NCBI RefSeq assembly: GCF_040095835.1
Contig: NZ_JBBMFT010000006.1
Location: 70,075 to 134,074, forward strand
Source: Flavonifractor hominis
Lineage (GTDB): Bacteria > Bacillota > Clostridia > Oscillospirales > Oscillospiraceae
Direction: 5' to 3'
Length of the DNA: 64,000 nt
Part shown: in pieces, positions 49,604-57,759 of the stretch
Numbering within the stretch: position 1 is the stretch's first letter
How the letters are laid out: the number at the start of each line of letters is the position of its first letter
Notes under the pieces: model-generated
What the model was told of the DNA's origin: nothing
What the model saw: only the letters and a program-made list of their open reading frames with translations
The model's database searches: none
Translations under genes and position numbers: made by a program

Positions 49604-49980
49604 GATGATTCCTCTCCATACAAAAGGTTGAGGGTCTCAGTGAGCTCGGCCAGAGTGACACCGCCGGTCCGGGCGATATCCACGGCCTGAGACAGATGTT
49701 CCTCGGCACGGCGCAGGGTCTCCTCGTGGACAAGCTCCAGGTTGCGGGGAGCGACAAAGCACCCCTTTCCCGGTACGGTGGTGATAAAACCCTCCCGCTC
49801 CAATTCTTCGTAGGCCCGCTTGGTAGTGATGACGGAAATGCGCAGATCCCTGGCCAGCAGGCGCATGGAGGGCAGGGCCTCGCCCTCCTTAAGTTCGCCC
49901 CGGAGGATAAACCCTTTCATCTGCTGGGTAATCTGATCGTAGATCGGCACTCCGCCGGAGTTTCGTATGATAATATCCAT
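49600..49980 (-). CDS. GntR-family regulator (YtrA type)
   Basis: 126 residues. GntR winged helix: PIYDQITQQMKGFILRGELKEGEALPSMRLLARDLRISVITTKRAYEELEREGFITTVPGKGCFV, with a short C-terminal dimerisation tail as in the YtrA subfamily. Starts after GAGGG. Expected to repress its own operon through the palindrome just upstream. Confidence 0.92.
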   Translation of the reverse strand: MDIIIRNSGGVPIYDQITQQMKGFILRGELKEGEALPSMRLLARDLRISVITTKRAYEELEREGFITTVPGKGCFVAPRNLELVHEETLRRAEEHLSQAVDIARTGGVTLAELTETLNLLYGEESS

Positions 49981-50000
49981 GGTGCACCCTCTTGCTGTCA

Positions 50001-50053
50001 TACTGTATATACTTGACATATACAGTAATAACACATAGTACGGGTCATGTCAA
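50001..50053 (-). promoter_or_regulatory. GntR operator and promoter
   Basis: A perfect 10-bp inverted repeat TACTGTATAT-N7-ATATACAGTA (50001-50027) overlaps the -10 of a minus-strand promoter (TTGACA 50048-50053, TATTAC 50025-50030, spacer 17), the expected place for YtrA-type repression. Confidence 0.82.
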
Positions 50054-50071
50054 GTCGTATGTGCAAAATAC

Positions 50072-50100
50072 TTGTGATTTTTCTCATGCGGCGCTATCAT
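50072..50100 (+). promoter_or_regulatory. Predicted racemase promoter
   Basis: TTGTGA (50072-50077) and TATCAT (50095-50100), spacer 17. Confidence 0.5.
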
Positions 50101-50138
50101 AAAACAAATTGTAAAGACACAAAGGAGGAACTAAAGCC

Positions 50139-51212
50139 ATGTATGCTCCTGTATTGGAGATCGATACCCATAAGATTACGGAAAATGCCCGCCGACTGAA
50201 AACGATGTGCGATGCCCGTGGGATTGAGATCGCTTTTGTAACCAAGGGGTTCTGTGCCCGTCCGGCTGTTATTCGGGCGGCCAAGGCGGGAGGACTTACC
50301 CACTTTGCCGACAGCCGGATGCAGAACATCATTGCGGCAAAGCAGGCCGATCCGGAGCTGCACTATCTGCTCATCCGAATCCCGGCCCTGGATGAAGTGG
50401 AGGAGGTGGTCCGCTGGACGGATTGGAGTATGGAGAGCCAGATCGAGACCATTTGTGCCATCTCTGACGAGGCCCTGCGGCAGGGCAAAGTTCATCCGAT
50501 TATTTTGATGCTGGATGTGGGCGACCTGAGGGAAGGCGTCTTTGGCCGGGAACAACTGGACGAGATCGCGCCCCAGATCCTGGCCTGTCCGGGGGTGGAG
50601 CTGGTGGGCCTGGGTACCAATGTGGGCTGTTACGGCAGTGTGCTGCCCTCACCGGAAAACATGGGCAGCCTAGTAAAGGCGCGGGATTACCTCAATGCCG
50701 CTTACGGCTTCCATATCCGCACCCTCTCTGCCGGCGGCACCTGTGTACTCAAGCTGCTGGAGAACGGAACGCTGCCTGATGGGATCAACCAGCTGCGGGT
50801 AGGGGAGGCTGTCCTTTATGGAGAAGATTCCACGGGTAATCGCCTTCTGGACGACTTCCATCAGGATGCTTTCCGCCTGTCCGCGCAGGTAGTGGAGCTG
50901 CGGCGCAAGCCCTCTGTCCCAGTGGGCGAGCGGGGCAGGGACTGCAGCGGCAATGTGCAGGAGTATCCCGACCGAGGGGTGCGGCTGCGGGCCATTTGTG
51001 CGCTGGGGAAGCAGGATGTGGACTGGACTGCCCTTACGCCCATGCTGCCGGGGGCGTATCTCATCGGAGCCAGCAGCGATCACCTGATCGTGGAGGTGGA
51101 GGAGTGCGGCGGAGCGGTGCGGCCGGGGGACCGGCTGTGGTTCCGCTGCGGGTATATGGCAGCGCTTCATGCCACCACTTCCGCCTATATCGAAGTGCGG
51201 GAGCTGGAGTAA
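50139..51212 (+). CDS. PLP-dependent racemase of the alanine/ornithine racemase family
   Basis: 357 residues. PLP-lysine motif IEIAFVTKGFCARPAVIRAA; ILMLDVGDLREGVF, VELVGLGTNVGCYGSVLPSPENM and FHIRTLSAGGTCVLKLL match the YhfX/ornithine racemase (Orr) group of fold-type III enzymes. Interconverts L and D forms of an amino acid such as ornithine. AAGGAGG precedes the ATG. Stand-alone gene; substrate not provable here. Confidence 0.85.
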   Translation: MYAPVLEIDTHKITENARRLKTMCDARGIEIAFVTKGFCARPAVIRAAKAGGLTHFADSRMQNIIAAKQADPELHYLLIRIPALDEVEEVVRWTDWSMESQIETICAISDEALRQGKVHPIILMLDVGDLREGVFGREQLDEIAPQILACPGVELVGLGTNVGCYGSVLPSPENMGSLVKARDYLNAAYGFHIRTLSAGGTCVLKLLENGTLPDGINQLRVGEAVLYGEDSTGNRLLDDFHQDAFRLSAQVVELRRKPSVPVGERGRDCSGNVQEYPDRGVRLRAICALGKQDVDWTALTPMLPGAYLIGASSDHLIVEVEECGGAVRPGDRLWFRCGYMAALHATTSAYIEVRELE

Positions 51213-51217
51213 ACAGA

Positions 51218-51255
51218 ACCGGGCCTGGGGCGTTCGCCCCGGGCCCGGTATTCTT
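51218..51255. terminator. Bidirectional terminator
   Basis: GC-rich hairpin ACCGGGCC...GGGCCCGGT with an inner GGGGCG/CGCCCC part and TTC loop, followed by ATTCTTTT, between racemase and MATE genes. Confidence 0.75.
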
Positions 51256-51256
51256 T

Positions 51257-52576
51257 TCACGATTTGCTTGCAACGGCCTGCGCAGGAAGCGCCCTGTTCT
51301 GGCGGTACAGGACCAGACTAAGCAGCAGAGCCAGCCCTTCCGTGGCAGGGAAAGCCAGCCACACCCCTATTTGCCCAAAGAGCAGGGCGAAGAGCAGCAC
51401 GACCAGTACGATGCCGATCCCGCCTCGGAACAGAGAGAGGAGAAAGCAGGCGCGGGCCCGCTCGGTAGCGCCGAAAAGGGCGGCGGTGATGAGGTTGAGC
51501 CCCGCCAGCGGGAACCCGAGAAAATAGAGGCGGAGACCCGTTTCGGCCATCTGCTGGAGCTGGAGCCCGCCGTCTGCATTGAACAGAGCGGTGAGGCCAG
51601 GTGCGGCCACCAGGGCCAGTATCGCCAGGACACAGCCGGAAAAGCCGGCTGTACCCAACGCCAGGCGGGAGAGAAGATGCACCTGCTGCTGCTCCCCCCG
51701 GCCATAGGCCTGGCTGAGCAATGGCTGGCAGCCCTGGGAGATGCCGGTGAACAGAGCCAGTGCCATCAGGGCCAGATTGGCCACAATGCCGTAGGCAGCC
51801 ACGCCGATGGTGCCGGACAGATGCATCATCAGCAGGTTATAGACCACCAGTACCACCCCGGAGGAGCACTCGTTGATAAAGGCGGCGCTCCCCAGACCGG
51901 CCAGGTCGGCCAGCGCAGCGGGGCGGGGGGTGCAGGGGCACAGGCGAAAGCGGTTACGCCCGGTGAGAATGTGCAGACTGGAGAGGGTCAGGCCGATGAC
52001 GGGGGCCACCCCGGTGGCCAGCGCTGCGCCGAAGATCCCCAGATTCAGGGGATAGAGGAACACATAGTCCAGCACGATGTTGGCCAGGCTGCCGGTGAGC
52101 ATGGCGGCCATGGCCAGCTTGGGGTTGCCGTCGTTACGCACGAAGGCGATGAGGATATGGTTCAGAATGAAGCAGGGGGCAAAGAGCATCGCCGTGCGCA
52201 GATAGACGGTACACATGGGCAGGGTGGCCCCTTCTGCCCCCAGCATTCCGGCCAAGGGACCGGCCAGCAGCAGGCCAATCAGGGCCAGCGCCAGCCCCAA
52301 CAGCGCCCCGCAGCCCACCGCCCGGGTGAAAGCCCGGTTGGCACGTGCCTCATCCCCCTGGAAGCGGCAGATGGAGTAACGGGTGGCACCACCGATGCCC
52401 AGCAGCATGCCCAGCCCATTGATCAGTCCGAAAACCGAGATGGCCAGATTGAGGGCGGCCAGTCCGTCGGTTCCCAGCCGGTTGGCCACAAAAAAGGTGT
52501 CGGCCAGAATGTAGCCCGAAAGACCGAGCGCGCCCAGTATATTGAGACTCACATATTTGAAAAAGGTCCGCTGCAT
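51257..52576 (-). CDS. MATE-family efflux transporter
   Basis: A 439-residue membrane protein with 12 helices: YVSLNILGALGLSGYILADTFFVANRLGTDGLAALNLAISVFGLINGLGMLLGIGGATRYSI is the MATE N-lobe start; INECSSGVVLVVYNLLM begins the C-lobe repeat. Exports cationic drugs or metabolites using Na+ or H+. Start at 52576 after GGGAGG. An intrinsic terminator hairpin lies in its leader with a 21-codon ORF overlapping one arm; this suggests inducible expression. Confidence 0.9.
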   Translation of the reverse strand: MQRTFFKYVSLNILGALGLSGYILADTFFVANRLGTDGLAALNLAISVFGLINGLGMLLGIGGATRYSICRFQGDEARANRAFTRAVGCGALLGLALALIGLLLAGPLAGMLGAEGATLPMCTVYLRTAMLFAPCFILNHILIAFVRNDGNPKLAMAAMLTGSLANIVLDYVFLYPLNLGIFGAALATGVAPVIGLTLSSLHILTGRNRFRLCPCTPRPAALADLAGLGSAAFINECSSGVVLVVYNLLMMHLSGTIGVAAYGIVANLALMALALFTGISQGCQPLLSQAYGRGEQQQVHLLSRLALGTAGFSGCVLAILALVAAPGLTALFNADGGLQLQQMAETGLRLYFLGFPLAGLNLITAALFGATERARACFLLSLFRGGIGIVLVVLLFALLFGQIGVWLAFPATEGLALLLSLVLYRQNRALPAQAVASKS

Positions 52577-52613
52577 AGTGCTTCCTCCCGCTGTGGTAAT
52601 TGCTCCAAGAAAA

Positions 52614-52666
52614 AACGTGCCCAAATATATTCCTTCTAAGACCTACGGAATATATTCAGGCACGTT
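52614..52666 (-). terminator. Leader terminator/attenuator upstream of MATE gene
   Basis: A 20-bp stem (52647-52666 with 52614-52633; two G-U wobbles) with a 13-nt loop is followed by UUUUUU and lies about 37 nt before the MATE start. The 5' arm is codons 15-21 of the leader ORF, so a ribosome there would prevent the hairpin from forming. Confidence 0.78.
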
Positions 52667-52708
52667 TACAACATCTATCCGGTGATAGACGGTAAGCCCA
52701 AAGGGCAT
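52643..52708 (-). CDS. Predicted 21-residue leader peptide
   Basis: A short ORF begins MPFGLTVYHR and ends VPEYIP with a TAG stop in the hairpin loop. Its ATG is about 12 nt after the predicted transcription start, with only a weak SD (AAGUGA). Position and overlap with the terminator arm match leader peptides that control antibiotic-resistance and efflux genes by ribosome stalling; expression is unproven. Confidence 0.6.
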   Translation of the reverse strand: MPFGLTVYHRIDVVNVPEYIP

Positions 52709-52726
52709 TCACTTGTCGTATTTCAT

Positions 52727-52755
52727 ACGATAACAGAACTGTGCGCCGATGTCAA
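52727..52755 (-). promoter_or_regulatory. Predicted MATE promoter
   Basis: Minus strand TTGACA (52750-52755, overlapping the gatB stop codon) and TATCGT (52727-52732), spacer 17. Confidence 0.65.
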
Positions 52756-54179
52756 CCCCCTGTGCCCAGCCGTTCCCGCAGGATCTGGTTCACCACCGCC
52801 GGAGCGGCCTGGCCCTTCAGCTGGCGCATGACCTGACCCACCAGGAAGCCGAAGGCTTTTTCCTTACCGGCTTTGAAGTCTGCCACAGATTTTTCGTTGG
52901 CGGAGAGCACCTGATCCACCACCGACTGCACCAGTCCGGCGTCGGATACCTGTTCCAGTCCGTGCTCCTTTACATAGGCATCCACGTCGCCGTTGGTCTC
53001 GAACACCGCCTCAAAGACCTTGACGGCGGTGTTGCGGTTGAGTTTGCCCTCCTTTACCAGGGCGATGAGCCGGGCCAGGGTGGCGGGGGTCAGGGCCATG
53101 TCCTTGGCCTCTATGCTGTGGGCGGACAGTTGGCCCAGTACCTCGCCCATAATCCAGTTGGCTCCCTGTTTGGGGTCGGTACCCAAGTCTACCAGAGCCT
53201 CGAAGAAATCCGCCAGTGCTTTTTGGGAGGTGATCATCTGTGCGTCATAGGCCGGCAGACCCCAGTCCCCCTGGTAGCGAGCCCGCTTGACCTCTGCCAG
53301 CTCGGGGAGGGAGGCTTTCAGATGGTCCAAGTACGCCTCGCTCAGCTCCACCGGAGGCAGGTCAGGGTCGGGGAAGTAGCGGTAGTCCTGGGCGTTCTCC
53401 TTGGAGCGCATAGCGTAGGTGGCGTCCTTGTTTTCGTCCCACCGGCGGGTCTCCTGGATCACCCGCTTGCCCTCCTCCAGCCGTTCGATCTGCCGCTTGG
53501 CCTCGTAGACGATGGCCCGGGAGATGGCCTTGAAGGAGTTCAGGTTCTTCATCTCGGTGCGGGTGCCGAACTCGGTGGAGCCCGCCGGGCGCACCGACAG
53601 GTTCACGTCGCACCGCAGGGAGCCCTCCTGCATCTTGCAGTCCGACACGCCCAGATATTGCAGGGTCTCCTTCAGTTTCTCCAGGTAGGCGATGACCTCC
53701 TCGGCAGAGCGGAAGTCGGGCTCGGTGACGATCTCGATGAGGGGCACGCCGCAGCGGTTGTAGTCCGCCATGGTCTGATCCAGCCAGGGGTCGTGGACCA
53801 GCTTGCCCGCGTCCTCCTCCATATGCAGCTCATGGATGCGGATGGTCTTGCCGCCGCCGATGTCCACCGCCCCGTCCCGGGCAATGGGGAGGTAGAGCTG
53901 GGAGATCTGATAGGCCTTGGGCAGGTCGGGGTAGAAGTAGTTCTTCCGGTCAAACCGGCTGACGGGCGTAATGCTACAGTTGAGGGCCAGACCAGCCGTG
54001 GCCGCCAGCTCCACCACCTTCTCATTGAGTACCGGCAGGGTGCCGGGCATGCCCATGCACACCGGGCAGCAGTGGGTGTTGGGGGCACCCCCAAATTCGG
54101 TGGTGCAGGAGCAGAAGATCTTGGTTTTGGTGGCCAGCTCCACGTGGGTCTCCAGGCCGATGACAGTTTCCCAGGTCAT
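52752..54179 (-). CDS. gatB: Asp-tRNA(Asn)/Glu-tRNA(Gln) amidotransferase subunit B
   Basis: 475 residues: WETVIGLETHVELATKTKIFCSCTTEFGGAPNTHCCPVCMGMPGTLPVLN (with the zinc-binding cysteines), FDRKNYFYPDLPKAYQISQLY, EDAGKLVHD, and C-terminal GatB/Yqey domain. Activates the tRNA-bound acid for amidation. Overlaps gatA by 4 bp (ATGA). Confidence 0.97.
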   Translation of the reverse strand: MTWETVIGLETHVELATKTKIFCSCTTEFGGAPNTHCCPVCMGMPGTLPVLNEKVVELAATAGLALNCSITPVSRFDRKNYFYPDLPKAYQISQLYLPIARDGAVDIGGGKTIRIHELHMEEDAGKLVHDPWLDQTMADYNRCGVPLIEIVTEPDFRSAEEVIAYLEKLKETLQYLGVSDCKMQEGSLRCDVNLSVRPAGSTEFGTRTEMKNLNSFKAISRAIVYEAKRQIERLEEGKRVIQETRRWDENKDATYAMRSKENAQDYRYFPDPDLPPVELSEAYLDHLKASLPELAEVKRARYQGDWGLPAYDAQMITSQKALADFFEALVDLGTDPKQGANWIMGEVLGQLSAHSIEAKDMALTPATLARLIALVKEGKLNRNTAVKVFEAVFETNGDVDAYVKEHGLEQVSDAGLVQSVVDQVLSANEKSVADFKAGKEKAFGFLVGQVMRQLKGQAAPAVVNQILRERLGTGG

Positions 54180-55618
54180 TGCTCGTCCCCTCCTTTCGGG
54201 GCCTGACGGTGATAGTTCGTGTCCAGCTGGAAGCCATAGGCGGCGTTGAGCACGGTGGCATCTCCCAGAGCGGGACCGATGAGCTGGGCCCCGATGGGCA
54301 TTCCTTTGGAATCGAAGCCGCAGGGCATGGACAGACCGGGCAGGCCTGCCAGGTTCACTGATACGGTATAAATGTCGCTGAGGTACATTTTCAGCGGGTC
54401 GCTGAGGCTTTCTCCAAGCTTGGGGGCGGTGGTGGGTGCTACCGGGGTGAGCAGCAGATCGTACTGCTCAAAAGCCTTATCAAAGGCGGCCTTGATCACC
54501 GCCTTGGTCTGGAGGGCCTTTTTATAGTAGGCGTCGTAGTAGCCGGAGGACAGCACGAAGGTGCCCAGCAGGATGCGCCGCTTCACTTCGGTGCCGAAGC
54601 CCTGGGTGCGGGTCTTGGTGTACAGCTCCCCCAGGTCCTCGTAGCCTTCGGCCCGCCAGCCGTACTTCACCCCGTCAAACCGGGACAGGTTGGAACTGGC
54701 CTCGGCACAGGCGATGATATAGTAGGCGGGCACCACGTACTCCATGACGGGGAGCGAGAACTCTTCCACCTTAGCCCCCCGGGCCTTCAGTACGTCGGCG
54801 GCGGCCAGCACAGCGGCACGAACCTCGTTGTCCAGACCCTCGCCGAAGCAGTCGGCGGGCAGGCCGATCTTCTTGCCCCGCAGATCGCCGGTGAGGGAGG
54901 CCAGCAGGCCCCCGGCAGGGGCGTCCAGGCTGGTGGAATCCCTGGGGTCCTTCCCCATCATCACGTCCAGCACCGCCGCGCAGTCGGCTGCAGAGCGGGC
55001 GATGGGACCCATCTGGTCCAGGGAGGAGGCGTAGGCGATAAGGCCGTACCGGGACACAGTGCCGTAGGTGGGCTTCATGCCGGTAACCCCGCAGTAGGCG
55101 GCAGGCTGGCGGATAGAGCCGCCGGTGTCTGAGCCGATGGCGTACCACACCTCACCGGCCGCCACCGCCGCCGCCGCACCGCCGGAGGAGCCCCCGGCGG
55201 CCCGGGTCAGATCCCAGGGGTTTCTCACCGGGCCAAAGCAGGAGGTTTCGGAGGTGGAACCCATGGCGAATTCATCCATGTTCAGCTTGCCAAGGCTCAC
55301 CGCTCCGGCGGCACTCAGCCGCTCCACCACCGTGGCGTCGTAGCAGGGGGTGAAGTCCCCCAGAATCTTGGAGGCGCAGGTGGTGCGCACCCCCTTGGTG
55401 CAGATGTTGTCCTTGTAGGCCATGGGTACCCCCGCCAGCGGGGAGGCGGACAGCTCTGCTGCCGGAAAGACAGGTCCGCCCATGGTGATAAAAGCGTTGT
55501 TGCCCGGCTGGGCGGCGGCGATCCGGCCCAAAGCGGCCTCCATCGCCTGCTGCTGGGTCACTTGGCCGGAGCGGAGTTTTTCCCCCAGCTCCAGGGCAGT
55601 CAGTTCATACAGTTCCAT
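54176..55618 (-). CDS. gatA: Asp-tRNA(Asn)/Glu-tRNA(Gln) amidotransferase subunit A
   Basis: 480 residues of the amidase signature family. Catalytic triad visible as Lys in GVPMAYKDNICTKG, Ser in GGSSGGAAAAVAAGEV, and Ser in GSDTGGSIRQPAAYCG. Releases ammonia from glutamine for GatB. In order gatC-gatA-gatB on the minus strand. Confidence 0.97.
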   Translation of the reverse strand: MELYELTALELGEKLRSGQVTQQQAMEAALGRIAAAQPGNNAFITMGGPVFPAAELSASPLAGVPMAYKDNICTKGVRTTCASKILGDFTPCYDATVVERLSAAGAVSLGKLNMDEFAMGSTSETSCFGPVRNPWDLTRAAGGSSGGAAAAVAAGEVWYAIGSDTGGSIRQPAAYCGVTGMKPTYGTVSRYGLIAYASSLDQMGPIARSAADCAAVLDVMMGKDPRDSTSLDAPAGGLLASLTGDLRGKKIGLPADCFGEGLDNEVRAAVLAAADVLKARGAKVEEFSLPVMEYVVPAYYIIACAEASSNLSRFDGVKYGWRAEGYEDLGELYTKTRTQGFGTEVKRRILLGTFVLSSGYYDAYYKKALQTKAVIKAAFDKAFEQYDLLLTPVAPTTAPKLGESLSDPLKMYLSDIYTVSVNLAGLPGLSMPCGFDSKGMPIGAQLIGPALGDATVLNAAYGFQLDTNYHRQAPKGGDEQ

Positions 55619-55627
55619 TTTCTCACC

Positions 55628-55915
55628 TCACTCCACCGTCTTTGGTACCAGGAAGGCCCCGTCCTTTACTGCCGGGCCGTTGGCCAACAGCTCCTCCCGG
55701 TCTCCGGAGGGTACCACCTCATCCGGCCGGGTCACATTTTTCAGAGGGAAGATGTGACTCATTGGCTCCACGGCGGAGGTGTCCAGGCCGCTGAGCACAT
55801 CCATATAAGCCACGATGCCCTCCAGCTGGGCGGCCATGGCGGCCTTTTCCTCCTGGGGCAGCTGGAGGCGGGAGAGCACGGAGATATAGTCCACCATTTC
55901 TTCGGTAATCTTCAT
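55628..55915 (-). CDS. gatC: Asp-tRNA(Asn)/Glu-tRNA(Gln) amidotransferase subunit C
   Basis: 95 residues, normal for GatC: ITEEMVDYISVLSRLQLPQEEKAAMAAQLEGIVAYMDVLSGLDTSAVEPMSHIFPLKNVTRPDEV. Stabilises GatA-GatB. The next upstream gene is aspS. Confidence 0.95.
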   Translation of the reverse strand: MKITEEMVDYISVLSRLQLPQEEKAAMAAQLEGIVAYMDVLSGLDTSAVEPMSHIFPLKNVTRPDEVVPSGDREELLANGPAVKDGAFLVPKTVE

Positions 55916-55929
55916 AGCAGTAACAGCAT

Positions 55930-56058
55930 CCTTTCAACCCCTCGGAGAGCGGAGGGGGTATCGCGCCGAAGGCGTGTATCTAGGGGGAACTGGTTCCCCC
56001 TGGAAGGCGCATACCCTGCCGCAAAGCGGCAGAGATTTTCCGCAGAAAATCGATGCGC
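55930..56058. repeat. Array of nested hairpins between aspS and gatC
   Basis: An outer inverted repeat (GGTATCGCGCC with GGCGCATACC, one bulge) encloses a perfect hairpin (AGGGGGAAC/GTTCCCCCT). It is followed by CTGCCGC/GCGGCAG and GATTTTC/GAAAATC hairpins and a copy of GATGCGCC. No ORF is present. It looks like a REP/MITE-like interspersed element or an RNA processing site inside the operon. Confidence 0.6.
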
Positions 56059-57357
56059 CTAGGGTTCCAGACGGGTGCGATCTCTGGGGAAGAGGCAGGC
56101 ACGGCGAATGTTGTCCAGGCCGCACAGCTGCATGGTCAGCCGCTCCAGGCCGATGCCCAGCCCGCCGTGGGGGGGCATGCCGTATTTGTGGATCATGAGA
56201 TAACTCGCGAATTCTGCCGGGTCCATGCCGCGCTCCTCCATCTTATCCACCTGTTCGGTGTAGTCGTGGATGCGCTGGCCGCCGGTAGTCACCTCCAGCC
56301 CCCGGAAGAGCAGGTCAAAAGACAGGGTAAACTTGGGGTCAGCGGGGTCGTCCATGGCGTAGAAGGGGCGCTTTTTGCTGGGATAGTGAGTGACGAACAC
56401 GAAGTCGCTCCCCCACTCCTCCTTGACGTACCGGCCGATGGCGTGCTCCTCCTCCGGTTCCAGGTCGTAGGGGTCCCGGATCTGGTAGCCGTACTTTTCC
56501 GCTGCCAGATGCTTGATCTCATCAAAACGGACAGCGGGGATACGCTCCACTTCGGGCAATTCCACACCCAGCAGAGCCAGCTCGGCGGCGTACTCTTTTT
56601 TCAGCAGCTCCATGGCATACCGCAGGAAGCCCTGCTCCATCTCCATCAGGTCCATGAAGGAGTCAATATAGCCCATTTCGAAGTCCAGAGAGGTGTACTC
56701 GTTCAGGTGGCGCTGGGTGGCGTGCTTCTCCGCCCGGAATACCGGGGCCACCTCATACACCCGCTCGAACACCCCCACCATGGTCTGCTTGTAGAACTGG
56801 GGAGACTGGGCCAGAAAGGCCTTTTTGCCAAAGTAGTCCAACCGGAAGATGTTGGCGCCCCCTTCCGCCCCGGCGTGTACGATTTTGGGCGTGTGGATCT
56901 CGGTAAACTCCTGGCTCTGTAGAAATTCCCGGAAGGCACGGCAGATGCCTGCCTGAATGCGGAACACCGCCTGCTGGCGGGGTATGCGGAGCACTAAGGG
57001 CCGCAGACCCAGTTCGGTGTCCAGGTGCAGGTCCAGTTTCCGCTTGGCCAGGGGTACCGGCATGGGGGCCGCCGGCCGGGAGAGGACGGTGATCTTGGCG
57101 TCGGTCAGCTCTTTGCCGCCAGGGGCCCTGGGCTCGATGCGCCACATGCCGGATGCGGTGACGGTGCAGCCCTCCAGAGCGTCGTCCAGGTCTGCCTTAT
57201 CGGTACAGACACATTGGACCAGCCCTTTCCGGGTCCGCAGGGTGAGAAAGGTGATGCCGCCCATGTCCCGAAGGGCGTGGACCGCGCCGTGCAGTGTAAC
57301 GGCCTGGTTATTCCGGCCACCCACCGCTGTTTCAATTTGTTTTGTCAGGAATACCAT
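56059..57357 (-). CDS. aspS: Archaeal-type aspartyl-tRNA synthetase, probably nondiscriminating
   Basis: 432 residues, the short archaeal/eukaryotic AspRS type (AspRS2) without the bacterial insertion domain. N-terminal OB fold (QAVTLHGAVHALRDMGGITFLTLRTRKGLVQCVC), motif 2 PVFRAEKHATQRHLNEYTSLDFEMG, motif 3 GLGIGLERLTMQLCGLDNIRRACLFPRD. Such enzymes usually charge both tRNA-Asp and tRNA-Asn; linkage to gatCAB fits synthesis of Asn-tRNA by amidation. Start ATG at 57357, 11 nt from AAAGG. Under T-box control. Confidence 0.93.
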   Translation of the reverse strand: MVFLTKQIETAVGGRNNQAVTLHGAVHALRDMGGITFLTLRTRKGLVQCVCTDKADLDDALEGCTVTASGMWRIEPRAPGGKELTDAKITVLSRPAAPMPVPLAKRKLDLHLDTELGLRPLVLRIPRQQAVFRIQAGICRAFREFLQSQEFTEIHTPKIVHAGAEGGANIFRLDYFGKKAFLAQSPQFYKQTMVGVFERVYEVAPVFRAEKHATQRHLNEYTSLDFEMGYIDSFMDLMEMEQGFLRYAMELLKKEYAAELALLGVELPEVERIPAVRFDEIKHLAAEKYGYQIRDPYDLEPEEEHAIGRYVKEEWGSDFVFVTHYPSKKRPFYAMDDPADPKFTLSFDLLFRGLEVTTGGQRIHDYTEQVDKMEERGMDPAEFASYLMIHKYGMPPHGGLGIGLERLTMQLCGLDNIRRACLFPRDRTRLEP

Positions 57358-57375
57358 ACCGTTCACAACCTTTCT

Positions 57376-57645
57376 GCAAAAAAATAAAAAAAGTCCCGAA
57401 GCTGCCTGTTACAGCTTCGGGACGGAAACACTCCGCGGTACCACCCGTTGGTTGCTCTGTCGCCATTGACAGAGCCACTCGCTGCCCTTAACGCGGACGG
57501 TACGGGCGGACCTACCTCCCACACGGGACTCGGGCCGCCGGCTCAAACGTGTTGCGCCACCCCATCCTGCCGGACCGGGCTCTCAGTCGGTGACCCGGAT
57601 TCTCTGGCGGCCCTCACGGGGGACGGTCGTTCTCATTGCCTTTGT
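57376..57645 (-). promoter_or_regulatory. T-box riboswitch, apparent Asn (AAC) specifier
   Basis: The conserved T-box word (UGGUACCGCG in RNA) lies at 57434-57443, followed by a terminator (12-bp stem 57393-57423, then seven U). A GGGCCGCC/GGCGGCCC helix closes the stem I region. AAC at 57551-57553 is followed by six nt and GAGC, the same spacing as the specifier in B. subtilis glyQS, so the specifier reads as asparagine. Controls aspS-gatCAB by uncharged tRNA. Confidence 0.85.
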
Positions 57646-57652
57646 TGAGGGT

Positions 57653-57681
57653 AGTATATGCGCTTTTCGAGCGGATTTCAA
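57653..57681 (-). promoter_or_regulatory. Predicted T-box/aspS promoter
   Basis: Minus strand TTGAAA (57676-57681) and TATACT (57653-57658), spacer 17. Confidence 0.65.
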
Positions 57682-57707
57682 TTGTAACTTTTCACAGAAT
57701 TTCAGCG

Positions 57708-57736
57708 TTGTGTGCCGGGAGTACGTATGGTACAAT
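57708..57736 (+). promoter_or_regulatory. Predicted uracil-DNA glycosylase promoter
   Basis: TTGTGT (57708-57713) and TACAAT (57731-57736), spacer 17, just before the ATG at 57760. Confidence 0.5.
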
Positions 57737-57759
57737 GTCAAAAACAGAGGTGATGTGAC

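Noticed and set aside
52711..52726. Tiny ORF MKYDK upstream of the MATE leader peptide
   Set aside because: Its ATG falls between the -10 and the predicted start of transcription; the downstream 21-codon ORF is the one inside the RNA.
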